DNA of 64,000 nucleotides from Enterovibrio qingdaonensis (GCF_028683135.1 NZ_JAJUBB010000013.1:62001-126000); one strand, 5' to 3'; positions 41,371-50,623 are shown, counted from the stretch's first letter. Translations and numbers: made by a program. Notes: generated by a model from the letters alone, not told the origin.

Positions 41371-41961
41371 TTACCAGCCTAAAAACGCCTTAGATTGCTT
41401 CTTACGGATCTCGGTTTCATCAGCCCATTCAATCAAGCCTGTTTCCAAATCCATTAAGCGCATGGTCATTTTGTAGTAAACATCTTCGTCACTGCCGTCA
41501 CGTTTTACAATGCTCGCGAGGTTGCCATACAACATGTACTGAGCACCTACCATTTTACCGAACTGGATAGCAGTGCCTGGGTTAACCAATGCGTCGTTGT
41601 TTTGGAAATCCAGTTGCTCTCGAACTTGCTCAACGCGCGTCATATCAACAAAGCGGAATTTCCCTGATTTCAGCATACGCGTACTGATGCTGTCAGTGAC
41701 CGATTCTGTATCAATATGCTCAGCCGTTTTATTCTTGATTGACTCAACAAACACGATAGGACGGTTATCACGAGTAATTGCCCCTACGGCACCTGAAGAC
41801 AGCATGCTGTCCGTCATTTCCACAGCAATGGTTTGAAGGTCTGTTGAGCCAAACTCGATAGTGGTTGTCTCGACTTCCTGCGCATCACCGTAACTCACTT
41901 TTTGCGAACAACCGCCAAGTACCAGAGCCGCGCCTACTAGCGCAATCACGCTTTTATTCAT
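41371..41961 (-). CDS. lpoB: Penicillin-binding protein activator LpoB
   Basis: Outer-membrane lipoprotein that activates PBP1b, 196 residues from the ATG at 41961 (AGGAAA upstream). The frame is open further up, but that portion lies in ycfL. Lipobox ALVLGGCSQK, then a short linker and a TolB-N-like domain (VAVEMTDSMLSSGAVGAIT, RFVDMTRVEQVREQLDFQN, GAQYMLYGNLASIVKRDGS). The linker is short compared with the Pro-rich linker of E. coli. With csiV nearby, the window encodes accessory factors of two peptidoglycan synthase systems. Confidence 0.92.
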   Translation of the reverse strand: MNKSVIALVGAALVLGGCSQKVSYGDAQEVETTTIEFGSTDLQTIAVEMTDSMLSSGAVGAITRDNRPIVFVESIKNKTAEHIDTESVTDSISTRMLKSGKFRFVDMTRVEQVREQLDFQNNDALVNPGTAIQFGKMVGAQYMLYGNLASIVKRDGSDEDVYYKMTMRLMDLETGLIEWADETEIRKKQSKAFLGW

Positions 41962-41983
41962 TCTGATTTCCTGTTTTCGTATA

Positions 41984-42373
41984 TCACTGAATGTTACGTA
42001 ATGACACGCGGAAGTTGGTTGCATTGGAATTCAACGCAACGCCCTGCAATGTCACCGAATCACCGGCGTAAACAATAAATGGTTTCCAAGGTGAGTTACC
42101 ATTGTCCACTTCCAAACCTTGCGCGTCATACCAATTAAATCGGTATTGAAGGTTTTGCACATCACTGCTCTTATTGGTTACCTTCACTTGCGCAAGTAGT
42201 CGATCATTTATGACACTGGTTTGTGCATTGCCAAACTCTAACGCTTGACCAAGCATGGTGTTACTCAGCACAACATTTTGATTTCTACTGTCAATACTAA
42301 TTCCAGTTTCTGAATTTGTTGCACAACCTGCCAACAAAAGCACTGCTGAAACCAATGCTACTGCATACCGCAT
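41984..42373 (-). CDS. ycfL: YcfL family lipoprotein
   Basis: A 129-residue lipoprotein beginning MRYAVALVSAVLLLAGCATN (lipobox LAGC). The mature part (VTNKSSDVQNLQYRFNWYDA, WKPFIVYAGDSVTLQGVALN) is an all-beta DUF1425 domain as in E. coli YcfL. The start at 42373 overlaps the stop of the upstream COG3014 gene by one base (TAATG), which settles it over an in-frame extension to 42433. Function unknown; always linked to lpoB, suggesting a role in wall synthase regulation. Confidence 0.9.
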   Translation of the reverse strand: MRYAVALVSAVLLLAGCATNSETGISIDSRNQNVVLSNTMLGQALEFGNAQTSVINDRLLAQVKVTNKSSDVQNLQYRFNWYDAQGLEVDNGNSPWKPFIVYAGDSVTLQGVALNSNATNFRVSLRNIQ

Positions 42374-43818
42374 TAGACCCCTCCTAATGTTCCTTGCCAG
42401 TCCACCACTTCCCCACTTGCCGTTGACAGCCAAAGAAGTGTTGTCCTTTCGGGTGTTAAATTCACTGTTATCGTTTTTCCGTTAATCTTAAGCTCATGCT
42501 GGCCAGGACGCATATAGCCGCTGTACAGACTTGCTCTTGCGGGTAACGTTTGCCAGCTTCGCGTGTCTGGCTGCTCACTTACCGCGTTATACACACTGGT
42601 AAGCAGGCTGCCCAAGCCCGATTCATCGTTCTTAGAAATGGACTTGTGAAATTCATTTTTAGCCACGACCCTCAGAATTTGGCGTACAGCCATACCTGGC
42701 ATAGCCTCATTCAGCGCGTGTCTTGCCATCGCGTTGACATCCGCCAGCGCATCTAAGCGGATCGTCTTTCCGTCTAAACTGAAAGACAGCGGCTGCATTT
42801 CCCTCTGTTTAGCATAATAAGGCAACGCCAAGGTGTGAGACTCGACGTTCCCATTATTGTCTGTCAACCAGAGCGGCAACCGCCAACCTAATCTTGGGTC
42901 GACCCATCCATCTTCTGCGAGTACGACTAACTTTGCCGATCCTTTTGCAGGCGGTGAATAGTCACCGTACTTACGTTCAAGTAACGTTAAATCGTTCTTG
43001 CGTCGCTGTTTCGATGCAATACGCATAGCTGCTTCAGCAACATATTGATTATCGGGCGCAACTGCAAGTGCTCGATTGTAATCAATAAATGCGCTGTTCT
43101 CATTGCCTTCAGCGTCATAGAGTAATGCCGACAAGTAAAACAAGTATGCATTCTGGACCGCACCTAGCGTACTACCTGCATCAGGATACCGAGACAATAT
43201 TGCACCCACATTGTCCGAAATGCCGTTTTCATGCGCACTTTCCTCGGCCAAGGTCAGCTCTTTATCACGCAGCTTTTTTGCTTCTTCTTGAATTTGCTTT
43301 GCACGCCTGACTTCAACGAGCGCGCCTTGCAGGTCACCCTGCTCTAAATAACTTCTTATTAAATATAAATGCAAGAAGCCTAGCTCATAAGACGGTGCGA
43401 CATACGTCAGCATATTGTCGTTGGTTGCCAGCGCACCGACTTGGTTAAACCCTTCAGATATTTGAATAGCCGCCTGATTCGCCTGTTCTTTCACCGCAAG
43501 ATCCGCCAGATCTAACGCTTCACGCGTCTGTGCGTTGTCTCCCGCCAATAGCGCAAACCGTGACCTTTCCAATTCATCCAGCACCTCACCACCAGCACCT
43601 GCTGGCAATGCGTCTATGGCCTGCGAAAACGCCCCTTGTTGCGCCAGTGAGCGTGATTCAGCAAGCCCTGCAGAATAATGACTAAACAGACCTTGCACTG
43701 ACATATTGGCGCAACCCGCCAACCCAATCGTAAGCAGGCTAGCCAGCGTCATCTTTTTAACAGACGAAAAAGAAGCCCTGCTAAACAAAGCGAGGGCTTT
43801 TTGTGATTCTGATTTCAT
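42373..43818 (-). CDS. COG3014 family lipoprotein
   Basis: A 481-residue lipoprotein with a long basic N-terminus before the lipobox (TIGLAGCANM, Cys near 36). The middle carries TPR-like helices (LYLIRSYLEQGDLQGALVEV; FIDYNRALAVAPDNQYVAEA). The C-terminal half is a beta-rich domain (LVVLAEDGWVDPRLGWRLPL). COG3014 proteins of unknown function occur next to ycfL/lpoB in Vibrionaceae and relatives. The start overlaps the hinT stop by one base, and it overlaps ycfL by one base, so the chain hinT-COG3014-ycfL is translationally coupled. An internal ATG at 43752 would give a more ordinary signal sequence. Confidence 0.87.
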   Translation of the reverse strand: MKSESQKALALFSRASFSSVKKMTLASLLTIGLAGCANMSVQGLFSHYSAGLAESRSLAQQGAFSQAIDALPAGAGGEVLDELERSRFALLAGDNAQTREALDLADLAVKEQANQAAIQISEGFNQVGALATNDNMLTYVAPSYELGFLHLYLIRSYLEQGDLQGALVEVRRAKQIQEEAKKLRDKELTLAEESAHENGISDNVGAILSRYPDAGSTLGAVQNAYLFYLSALLYDAEGNENSAFIDYNRALAVAPDNQYVAEAAMRIASKQRRKNDLTLLERKYGDYSPPAKGSAKLVVLAEDGWVDPRLGWRLPLWLTDNNGNVESHTLALPYYAKQREMQPLSFSLDGKTIRLDALADVNAMARHALNEAMPGMAVRQILRVVAKNEFHKSISKNDESGLGSLLTSVYNAVSEQPDTRSWQTLPARASLYSGYMRPGQHELKINGKTITVNLTPERTTLLWLSTASGEVVDWQGTLGGV

Positions 43819-44168
43819 TAGCCGAGAAGTAGTGGTCCCAGTGGGCGGCCACCGAGCAAATGCATGTGAATATGGTAAACCTCCTGACCGCCATGAACAT
43901 TACAGTTCATGATGAGGCGGTAACCGTCTTCAGCGATGCCTTCTTCAGCAGCCAGTTTACGAGCAACGGTGAACATGCGACCCATTGCGGCCTCATCTTC
44001 TACTTCGATGTCGTTAACTGTTGGGATAAGTTTGTTTGGAATGATCAAAATATGGCTTGGCGCACGAGGGTTAATATCGCGAAAAGCCGTGACAAGGTCA
44101 TCTTGATAAACCACGTCAGCCGGAATTTCCTTGCGAATGATTTTACTGAATATGGTTTCTTCAGCCAC
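43818..44168 (-). CDS. hinT: Purine nucleoside phosphoramidase HinT (HIT family)
   Basis: HIT-family hydrolase of adenosine 5'-phosphoramidates, cytoplasmic, 116 residues from a GTG start at 44168 (GGAG 6-7 bases upstream; the protein then begins [20 protein letters not shown] like other HinT). A TTG at 44180 in frame is less likely because it lies inside the ribosome site. Conserved blocks: [19 protein letters not shown] and the histidine triad [11 protein letters not shown]. First gene of the coupled ycfL-lpoB group, as in E. coli. Confidence 0.96.
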   Translation of the reverse strand: MAEETIFSKIIRKEIPADVVYQDDLVTAFRDINPRAPSHILIIPNKLIPTVNDIEVEDEAAMGRMFTVARKLAAEEGIAEDGYRLIMNCNVHGGQEVYHIHMHLLGGRPLGPLLLG

Positions 44169-44206
44169 GAGCTGCTCCAAATTAATGATTTCAAGGAGGT
44201 GTAAGT

Positions 44207-44311
44207 ATGCTTTACCCCGATAAATTGAGCAATAATGAACACTGTTTTTATGGGAAAATCGCGATTTGCGATCGTACTTTCAGTTTTGTTTACGATTTAA
44301 ACAACACATAA
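44207..44311 (+). CDS. Candidate small protein, 34 residues, strong ribosome site
   Basis: Short plus-strand ORF beginning [13 protein letters not shown] and ending VYDLNNT. It has one of the best Shine-Dalgarno sequences of the window (AAGGAGGTG at 44193-44201, about 7 bases before ATG). It is divergent from hinT in the 438-base gap 44169-44606 and encodes two Cys and several aromatic residues. It may be a real small protein or a leader peptide, or the AAGGAGG may be chance. The remaining gap up to the chemoreceptor shows no other gene. Confidence 0.4.
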   Translation: MLYPDKLSNNEHCFYGKIAICDRTFSFVYDLNNT

Positions 44312-44588
44312 AGACAAACCCAACGGAAGTATCACCAACTAGACGTTTATTAATCAAAGTCTCAACAAATTTGCGTCCTACTTCAAATTGTCGGAAGCAC
44401 AGCGATTTTTTACCATAAAGATTCTGAAATACTTGCAGATGATAAGAAAAGCAAAGCGTTACACCGCGTAGTGCGTGTCACTACAGTGTCGCTTCAATAA
44501 TCAAAGCAAGTTTAGCAATCTTGATTCTTTCTCGATTGCAACACCAAGCAACCGACCGTTTGTTGTAGTCCGGAAGCAAAGAGGGATG

Positions 44589-44607
44589 CACCAGTCAAAA
44601 ACTGGTG
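44589..44607 (+). promoter_or_regulatory. Hairpin adjacent to the chemoreceptor ribosome site
   Basis: CACCAGT / ACTGGTG stem with loop CAAAA. The right arm ends where the Shine-Dalgarno GGGAGGA (44607-44612) begins. It could modulate initiation. I looked for c-di-GMP riboswitch signatures in the leader and saw none. Confidence 0.4.
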
Positions 44608-44619
44608 GGAGGAATAAAA

Positions 44620-46623
44620 ATGGCAAAGAAACGACAAAGTTCTGTAATCCGCAGAATGTATGCAGGGTTTGCAGTGCTGGCCGTCAGCCTTGTGGCGACC
44701 AATACACTCAACCTAAATAGCTCTCAAAATATCCACGACCAGTTAGAGGTTGTGACCTCCGAAGCACTACCCTTAGTTTCTATGTCTAACGATGCAAGTG
44801 TTAGTCTTCTTGCTGCAGACAAAATCTTCAAAGATTACCTCACAACCAGTAATATCCATCAAAGTACAGAGGTCCTTGAGAGCTTCGAAGCCGCAAGGAA
44901 AAAATTTGACGTTGCCCTGAAAAAACTGGATGAAGCTTCGGCCAGCCAGCCCGAGTTAGCCAACCAACTAAAGCAGTTGCGTGAAATTGAAACCCGTTAC
45001 TTTACCGAAGCAGCAACCGCCATTGACAATTATCAACGTCAACAAGCAGCTAAAGCTGAAGGTGTCACGGCAGCGCGCCAATTCCAGCGCATGAACACGC
45101 AGCTTGCACTTGGCATGCAGGATTTCATTGCGAACAACGGCAACAACACCGTCAAAATCATCTCTAAAACCTACTTTAAAAAGCTTAACGAGACTGAGAC
45201 CCATACCTCCGACGCACTGGCCAGCACCAGCTTGGATGACGTAAATAAAGCGATTACGGAAAACAAACGCAGTATTCGTCAGTTGAATTACTCTTTCCGT
45301 TCGTTAACTTCTCAGCTTCCTGATTTAACAGACAAATTCCAGAAAGACCTAGACCTCTTCACGAAAGACGTAAGTCGTGAAGGCGGTGTACTTGACCAGC
45401 ATTACGCTTACCTAGTCGCAACGAATGAGCTGTACGAAAATATCGGCGTACTCGCGGCTGAAGTTGACAACGCAATGTCGATCCTTACCTCTTTCCGCAC
45501 CCAAGCTGAAGTTGTAATGGCTGACTCCATCGAAAACGCAAATAGCGTCTTTAAGAAAGGGGTTCAGCAAACCGTCTTTATCGGTGTGCTGATTCTTGCT
45601 GTCACCGTTTTCATTGGTTGGAACATTGCACGTAGTGTTCGTAAACCACTTAGCAATACCCTTGTGGTACTTGAAGCCCTCACAGACGGCGACATGACAC
45701 AACGTATTGACGTCAAAGAGCATAACGAGTTTGGTCAGCTTGGCGACCATATCAATACCCTCGCCTCTAACTTGCAAGGTATTCTCCGACAGCTTAGGGA
45801 CGCCGCAGAAGATCAGGCGCAGGTGGCAGCGCAAAACCAATCAACCACCCAAACAGCGAAATCACAGCTTAACGAACAGCGTCAACAAACTACGGCGGTT
45901 GCTGCTGCAATGACTGAAATGGAACATTCCGTTCAAGACGTTGCAAACAGTGCACAGCAGACCATGGATAAAGTTATGGAAGTGAGTGATGCTGCCGCTA
46001 AAGGCCGCGAGATCATGACCCGTAGCATCAGCACGACGCATCAGCTTTCTACCCGTCTTGACGAATCCGTTGCTGTTGTTTCTTCGCTGCAAGAAATGAC
46101 ATCCAGCATCGAAACCATTCTCGATGTTATTAGTAACATCGCCGACCAAACTAACCTACTCGCCCTGAACGCAGCGATTGAAGCAGCACGTGCGGGCGAA
46201 CAAGGTCGCGGATTTGCGGTCGTCGCTGATGAGGTTCGTGTGCTGGCGAAACGCACGTCTGATTCAACATCTGAAATCGAAGACATGATTAGCAAGCTGC
46301 AAACACAGTCACGTGACGCAGTATCTGTCATGCAAGAATGTGTTGATGAAATGAGTAACAGCGTAACACAAGCGTCTGATGCTAACTCTGCCATGGAAGA
46401 GATCGAAGCCATCATCATGATGATCAGCGACATGAGCAGCCAAATTGCTCAAGCCGCTGCGGAGCAACGTACCACGTCTGCCGATATTGCCCGTAACGTC
46501 GAGCACATTAGCTTTATTGCCGACAGCAGTTACAACGCAATGCAGGATGTTGCCAGTGCGAGCGACCGACTAGATGAGCAGGCTGAAACGCAAAACAACC
46601 TGGTGCATCAGTTCACCGTGTAA
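44620..46623 (+). CDS. Methyl-accepting chemotaxis protein with helical sensor domain
   Basis: A 667-residue chemoreceptor from the ATG at 44620 (GGGAGGA 8 bases upstream). Transmembrane segment about 12-32 ([18 protein letters not shown]), a long helical periplasmic region to about residue 315 (rich in heptads such as [20 protein letters not shown]; resembles helical bimodular or four-helix sensors), a second membrane segment ([18 protein letters not shown]), HAMP, methylation helices and the signalling tip [20 protein letters not shown]. The ligand is unknown. It is a different sensor class from the Cache receptor at 10524. No cytoplasmic chemotaxis gene is nearby. Confidence 0.93.
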   Translation: MAKKRQSSVIRRMYAGFAVLAVSLVATNTLNLNSSQNIHDQLEVVTSEALPLVSMSNDASVSLLAADKIFKDYLTTSNIHQSTEVLESFEAARKKFDVALKKLDEASASQPELANQLKQLREIETRYFTEAATAIDNYQRQQAAKAEGVTAARQFQRMNTQLALGMQDFIANNGNNTVKIISKTYFKKLNETETHTSDALASTSLDDVNKAITENKRSIRQLNYSFRSLTSQLPDLTDKFQKDLDLFTKDVSREGGVLDQHYAYLVATNELYENIGVLAAEVDNAMSILTSFRTQAEVVMADSIENANSVFKKGVQQTVFIGVLILAVTVFIGWNIARSVRKPLSNTLVVLEALTDGDMTQRIDVKEHNEFGQLGDHINTLASNLQGILRQLRDAAEDQAQVAAQNQSTTQTAKSQLNEQRQQTTAVAAAMTEMEHSVQDVANSAQQTMDKVMEVSDAAAKGREIMTRSISTTHQLSTRLDESVAVVSSLQEMTSSIETILDVISNIADQTNLLALNAAIEAARAGEQGRGFAVVADEVRVLAKRTSDSTSEIEDMISKLQTQSRDAVSVMQECVDEMSNSVTQASDANSAMEEIEAIIMMISDMSSQIAQAAAEQRTTSADIARNVEHISFIADSSYNAMQDVASASDRLDEQAETQNNLVHQFTV

Positions 46624-46641
46624 GGTTCACAACAAGGTTTT

Positions 46642-46670
46642 AAAGGGCATCGGAATGATGCCCTTTTTTT
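46642..46670 (+). terminator. Terminator after the second chemoreceptor gene
   Basis: AAAGGGCATC / GATGCCCTTT with a 5-base loop and a run of seven T, about 20 bases after the stop. Confidence 0.9.
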
Positions 46671-46711
46671 GTTCTGCCTGATTCCAGCGTAGTGCTGCAC
46701 AGTAGGGACAA

Positions 46712-47152
46712 TCAACGCACAAAGAAAAGCTGTTTTACTTGGTCGTTAAAGTCAAAGGTATTCAGGATCCAGCCATCATAAGGTTTGTAAAAAATAAACC
46801 GCCAAACCATCACGTGCTTTTCAAACTTCTGCAGGTAGGTGTACTGAATCATGGAATCGCCAAGCACTTGCTGTGAAATAAAATCAAACCCTATCGACTT
46901 TCCAAATCTTGCATTAATGGCAGGTTGTTGCACCGCGACTCTTGCCACTTCTGCATTAAATTCTGCTTTTGAAATCGGAATGTAGGGCCTCATCAAATTG
47001 ATACCCTTTTCCATTTTGTCTTTGCTGACTTGCTCCATAATGCGGTCAGTCAGTGCTTTCGCAGCTTTGTAACTTGGTAAGGTTTTGACATCAGCAGAAA
47101 ATGACATACTGCTGAACATCAAAAGAAAAGCAAAAGCGATTAAACGTCTCAT
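46712..47152 (-). CDS. Secreted protein of unknown function, 146 residues
   Basis: A signal peptide is clear (MRRLIAFAFLLMFSSMSFSA). The mature protein has an N-terminal helical part (AAKALTDRIMEQVSKDKMEKG) and a compact C-terminal part with many aromatic residues (GDSMIQYTYLQKFEKHVMVW, YKPYDGWILNTFDFNDQ). I do not recognise the family. The C-terminal pattern (loss of function compensated by strand pairs ending in a hydrophobic FFVR) resembles small periplasmic NTF2-like/DUF3887-like proteins, but this is only an impression. Single gene, convergent with the chemoreceptor. Confidence 0.75.
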   Translation of the reverse strand: MRRLIAFAFLLMFSSMSFSADVKTLPSYKAAKALTDRIMEQVSKDKMEKGINLMRPYIPISKAEFNAEVARVAVQQPAINARFGKSIGFDFISQQVLGDSMIQYTYLQKFEKHVMVWRFIFYKPYDGWILNTFDFNDQVKQLFFVR

Positions 47153-47239
47153 ACATCCCTCTCTGAATAGCCTTTATCCATCAAGACTTTAATTACTATA
47201 TCCAGATCGGGTTACACATGATGTCTCAAAGCTAACATC

Positions 47240-48283
47240 TCATGCTGATATTCCCTTAACCAACGAATCCATGATTGATTTAGCACTGCCACTTTTAATG
47301 CCTTTTGCATTAGTACCACACCAAAGTGGCGTGAAGTGCTCCAACCCTTTGGCCTCTGCTGCAGCCCTGAGAGGTGTCATTTCTATGGAGGGGTACGGAA
47401 ACGCAGGAACACTTGTATTCATATTTCCGAGTTCTAGCATCGCCTTATTAACAATTCCGCGTGCAGGACGACCTGAAAATATATTGGTGATTGCAGTGCG
47501 TTCAACGGCTTCACTTTGTATCGCCTGTCGATGGTAACGCGAGGTTTTTGCTTCATCACTTAATAAAAAAGCACTGCCGATCTGCACGCCATCGGCTCCT
47601 TGCGACATGATGTCGAGCACGTCTTGCGCCGATGCGATTCCACCAGCGGCGACAATCGGAACGGAAAGATGACGAGCTAACACGTCAACGAGTACCGTCG
47701 TTCCGATTTGGCACTCAAGATCATTACTTAAGAACATGCCTCTGTGACCACCCGCTTCTATGCCCTGCGCTATCACCACATCGCAACCATTAGCCTCAAG
47801 CCAGAGCCCTTCTTCCAGCGTCGTCGCAGACGACAAGACCACAGCCCCCCACCCTTTTACTCGCTGCAATAATTGCGGTTCCGGTAAACCAAAGTGAAAA
47901 CTAATAACAGGGGGCGCAAAGGGCTCCACAACATCGGCAATATCATGATCAAAAGGCAGGCGTGACGCACTGTTCCCTAGGCGTTTTTCATCGACACCAA
48001 ACGTATTAAAATAACCCGTGAGTTTTTTACGCCAAAGGCGATGTTTATCCTCATCAAAAGGCAGCATCTTATGGCAAAAAAAATTCAGGTTATATGGCTT
48101 CGTAGTGGCTGTTTTTATTCGCCCCACTTCATTGGCTATCGCCTCTGCATCGAGCATCGCACAGGGCAAAGACCCCAAGCCACCCGCCTCAGAAACCGCG
48201 ATGGCTAATTCAGCGTCTTGGACGCCCGCCATTGGAGCTTGGATAATAGGAAATTCAATTCCCAGATATTCCGTGATTGTCAT
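47240..48283 (-). CDS. Nitronate monooxygenase family flavoenzyme
   Basis: A 347-residue FMN-dependent TIM-barrel protein of the nitronate monooxygenase (2-nitropropane dioxygenase) family. N-terminal FPIIQAPMAGVQDAELAIAV, catalytic-His region GIEAGGHRGMFLSND, and FMN phosphate-binding VAAGGIASAQDVLDIMSQGA followed by GVQIGSAFLL. Expected to oxidise alkyl nitronates such as propionate 3-nitronate using O2, a detoxification role; related members act in other NAD(P)H or fatty-acid pathways. Single gene; no operon partner. Confidence 0.9.
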   Translation of the reverse strand: MTITEYLGIEFPIIQAPMAGVQDAELAIAVSEAGGLGSLPCAMLDAEAIANEVGRIKTATTKPYNLNFFCHKMLPFDEDKHRLWRKKLTGYFNTFGVDEKRLGNSASRLPFDHDIADVVEPFAPPVISFHFGLPEPQLLQRVKGWGAVVLSSATTLEEGLWLEANGCDVVIAQGIEAGGHRGMFLSNDLECQIGTTVLVDVLARHLSVPIVAAGGIASAQDVLDIMSQGADGVQIGSAFLLSDEAKTSRYHRQAIQSEAVERTAITNIFSGRPARGIVNKAMLELGNMNTSVPAFPYPSIEMTPLRAAAEAKGLEHFTPLWCGTNAKGIKSGSAKSIMDSLVKGISA

Positions 48284-48543
48284 AACTCGGGGGCTTCCTT
48301 TCGCATATTGGAAGGTTAACTAGACATTATCGTCACAAAACCAAACACCTCTTGGCAACCATTACGCAACAAATATGCTAGCTCTGTACATTAAATCAAG
48401 CTGCTGTTTTTATGCAATAAACCGCCATTTCCGGCCGAAAAATTCCCACTTTAGCGTCACACGTAACACCTACGCACATTTGTGATCGAACCTACCCTTC
48501 CCTCAAAAACGTGTTGTCTATTTGGACCTATATGGCAAAACTT

Positions 48544-48567
48544 CAAAAAGAAAGCGCTTTCTTTTTG
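48544..48567. promoter_or_regulatory. Perfect 24-bp palindrome, LacI/GalR-family operator type
   Basis: Centre GAAAGCGCTTTC at 48550-48561, extended symmetrically by A/T tracts and a C/G pair at the outer ends. The central AAAGCGCTTT is the typical half-site arrangement recognised by LacI/GalR-family regulators. It lies 119 bases before the first GH17 gene, in the 402-base gap 48284-48685 where no gene is convincing. No LacI-family gene occurs in the window. As RNA it would also form an 11-12 bp stem without a loop, so a DNA operator is the better reading. Confidence 0.65.
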
Positions 48568-48685
48568 GTCGTCAACGCGAATAACACCTGAAGTCAGCAG
48601 AGAAAAATACGTCTGGAAAGCCAAGAAAGAAGAGGCTGAATCCAAGGCATGGAAGCCCATGTTATATCCGTAGGGAGTTAAAAAA

Positions 48686-49561
48686 GTGTCGAGTAAGCTG
48701 TATCAGCCCGCTCTGGGTGGTGTAAAGGATCTGGACGCGCTAAAGCGTAAGACCACCGAGATCCTCAATGAGAGAATCCACGGCATTTCGTTCAGCCCGT
48801 ACATCGAAGGACAAGGTCCGGGTTCAAAAATCAGCGAAGAACAGATCGAAGAGAGACTGAGCATCATCAGTGACAATGTTAACTGGGTGCGCTCATTTTC
48901 CTGTACCGAGGGTCACGAGAATATTCCTCGCATCGCCAAAGCCCGTGGCCTCAATACCATGGTAGGAATTTGGATTGACGACAATAGAGAGAAAAATGAA
49001 GAAGAAATCCAAAACGCCATTGACGTCGCCAAAGCCGGTCATGTAGATATCCTTGCCGTCGGAAACGAGGTCCTCCTCCGTGAAGACATTCCAGAGCAAG
49101 AGCTAATTGCATATATCAATCGCATCAAAGAAGCCCTTCCAAATGTCAGCATCGGTTATGTCGACGCCTACTTTCTGTTCGAAAACCATCCGGCTGTTGC
49201 AGATGCCTGCGATGTCATCCTGACAAATTGTTACCCCTTTTGGGAAGGCTGCCCAATCGAATTCGCTGTGCCTTACATGAAAGAAATGTATCGCCGCGCC
49301 AAAGCAGTCGCAAAAGGCAAACCTGTCATTGTGTCAGAAACAGGATGGCCAAACGAAGGCATCGCAGAACGAGGGGCAGAACCCTCTGAGTTGAATGCAC
49401 TTCGCTATTTCGTCGACACCTACCAATGGGCGGAAGAAGAAGGCATTGAAGTGTTTTATTTTTCTTCGTTTGACGAAGCGTGGAAAGTAGAGAAAGAAGG
49501 TGCTGTCGGCGCCTACTGGGGCCTCTGGGACAAAGACGGCAAATACAAATACCCGGTTTAA
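48686..49561 (+). CDS. GH17-like glycoside hydrolase, cytoplasmic (first of pair)
   Basis: A 291-residue protein from a GTG start with GGGAG 7-8 bases upstream. The TIM-barrel signature of family GH17 (beta-1,3-glucanases and glucanosyltransferases) is recognisable: GISFSPYIEGQGPG near residue 33, general acid/base E128 in LAVGNEVLL, and nucleophile E218 in VIVSETGWPNEG, with FYFSSFDEAWKV and GAYWGLWDKDGKY near the end. There is no signal peptide or membrane segment, unlike most GH17 enzymes, so it probably acts in the cytoplasm on imported beta-1,3-linked oligosaccharides, or on an internal glucan. 54 bases separate it from the second GH17-like gene. A LacI-type palindrome upstream suggests sugar control. 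Confidence 0.82.
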   Translation: MSSKLYQPALGGVKDLDALKRKTTEILNERIHGISFSPYIEGQGPGSKISEEQIEERLSIISDNVNWVRSFSCTEGHENIPRIAKARGLNTMVGIWIDDNREKNEEEIQNAIDVAKAGHVDILAVGNEVLLREDIPEQELIAYINRIKEALPNVSIGYVDAYFLFENHPAVADACDVILTNCYPFWEGCPIEFAVPYMKEMYRRAKAVAKGKPVIVSETGWPNEGIAERGAEPSELNALRYFVDTYQWAEEEGIEVFYFSSFDEAWKVEKEGAVGAYWGLWDKDGKYKYPV

Positions 49562-49615
49562 CACATTCTTAAGGTAATCAACCACCACACGGTTGGAAAT
49601 ACGCAATATAAGGTA

Positions 49616-50530
49616 ATGCGCGCTATGGAATACAGAAACGCTATTTGTTACTCAGGCTATCGTGAAGGTCAGAACCCTCGTGAGGGGATCTACCCAACCT
49701 ACAATGAGATCAAAGAAGACCTGATTATTCTCTCCAAAAACTGGCAGGCTCTGCGTCTTTATGACTGCAGCCATCACGCCCGTTTAGTGTTGGACGTTAT
49801 TCGCACTGAAAAGCTGGATTTTAAAGTCATGCTGGGTGCAGACGTCGCCGCAGAAATGAATAACCCAGGCTGCCCATGGGGAGCCCAATTCAGCGAAGAA
49901 ATGCTCGAAGAGAACCGTCGCCACAACCATCAAGAGATTCAGCAATTGATCGCGTTGGCCAATGCCTTCCCAGACATTGTTGATTATGTCTCTGTCGGTA
50001 ACGAGGCGAGTGTCGAATGGACGGATCACCTCATCTCCGTTGAGAAGCTGGTCGAGCACGTGAAAACAGTTAAATCCAACATTTCCCAGCCTGTTACGTT
50101 CTGCGAAAACTATGTGCCGTGGACTTACAAGCTCGATGAACTCGTTGCCGAATTGGATTTCATTTCCCTGCACACCTATCCAGTTTGGGAATACAAAACC
50201 CTTGATGATGCGCTTGAGTACACCAAACAAAATTACTACGCCGTGGCAGACAAATACCCGAACAAGCCTGTGATCATCACAGAAGCAGGTTGGGCTACCG
50301 CCTCTAACGGTCGTGGTATTGAAGAGTGGAATGCCTCAGAAGAGCTTCAGGCGGCCTATTACGAACAATTACTGGAGTGGACCCGTAAAGAGCAGATCCT
50401 CACCTTCGTATTTGAAGCATTTGATGAGCCTTGGAAAGGCGATGCTCATCCTCAAGAGCCTGAGAAACATTGGGGCCTGTTCAAAGTAGACCGCACACCG
50501 AAATTGGTGATGCAAGCGCTCTACGGCTAA
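49616..50530 (+). CDS. GH17-like glycoside hydrolase, cytoplasmic (second of pair)
   Basis: A 304-residue protein; an ATG at 49625 is an alternative start (AAGG is spaced 2 bases from the first and 11 from the second). It has the same fold as its neighbour but is strongly diverged: AICYSGYREGQNPREGIYPT at the start, RLYDCSHHARLVLDVI, acid/base E130 in DYVSVGNEASVEW, HTYPVWEYKT, nucleophile E223 in VIITEAGWATAS, and FEAFDEPWKGDAHP. It also lacks a signal peptide. The pair presumably arose by ancient duplication and may split the work, for example endo- and exo-acting on beta-1,3-glucan oligomers; this is inference. No transporter or beta-glucosidase is adjacent. Confidence 0.82.
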   Translation: MRAMEYRNAICYSGYREGQNPREGIYPTYNEIKEDLIILSKNWQALRLYDCSHHARLVLDVIRTEKLDFKVMLGADVAAEMNNPGCPWGAQFSEEMLEENRRHNHQEIQQLIALANAFPDIVDYVSVGNEASVEWTDHLISVEKLVEHVKTVKSNISQPVTFCENYVPWTYKLDELVAELDFISLHTYPVWEYKTLDDALEYTKQNYYAVADKYPNKPVIITEAGWATASNGRGIEEWNASEELQAAYYEQLLEWTRKEQILTFVFEAFDEPWKGDAHPQEPEKHWGLFKVDRTPKLVMQALYG

Positions 50531-50562
50531 ACAGGTAACGCTCAACAATATAATTCAAACAC

Positions 50563-50590
50563 AAAGAGGCGGATCAACCGCCTCTTTTTT
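50563..50590 (+). terminator. Terminator after the GH17 pair
   Basis: AAAGAGGCGG / CCGCCTCTTT with loop ATCAA and a run of T, about 33 bases after the stop. It marks the end of a two-gene transcript. Confidence 0.9.
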
Positions 50591-50623
50591 CCCGACTGTC
50601 CACGCATCACTCGCTCGACACGG

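Noticed and set aside
44312-44619. Possible c-di-GMP riboswitch before the second chemoreceptor
   Set aside because: The conserved GEMM core elements and tetraloop-receptor arrangement are not present; only a simple hairpin is visible.
48482-48673. 63-codon ORF in front of the GH17 pair
   Set aside because: No ribosome site, contains the 24-bp palindrome within its codons, and an equally long ORF exists on the other strand; both look like chance.
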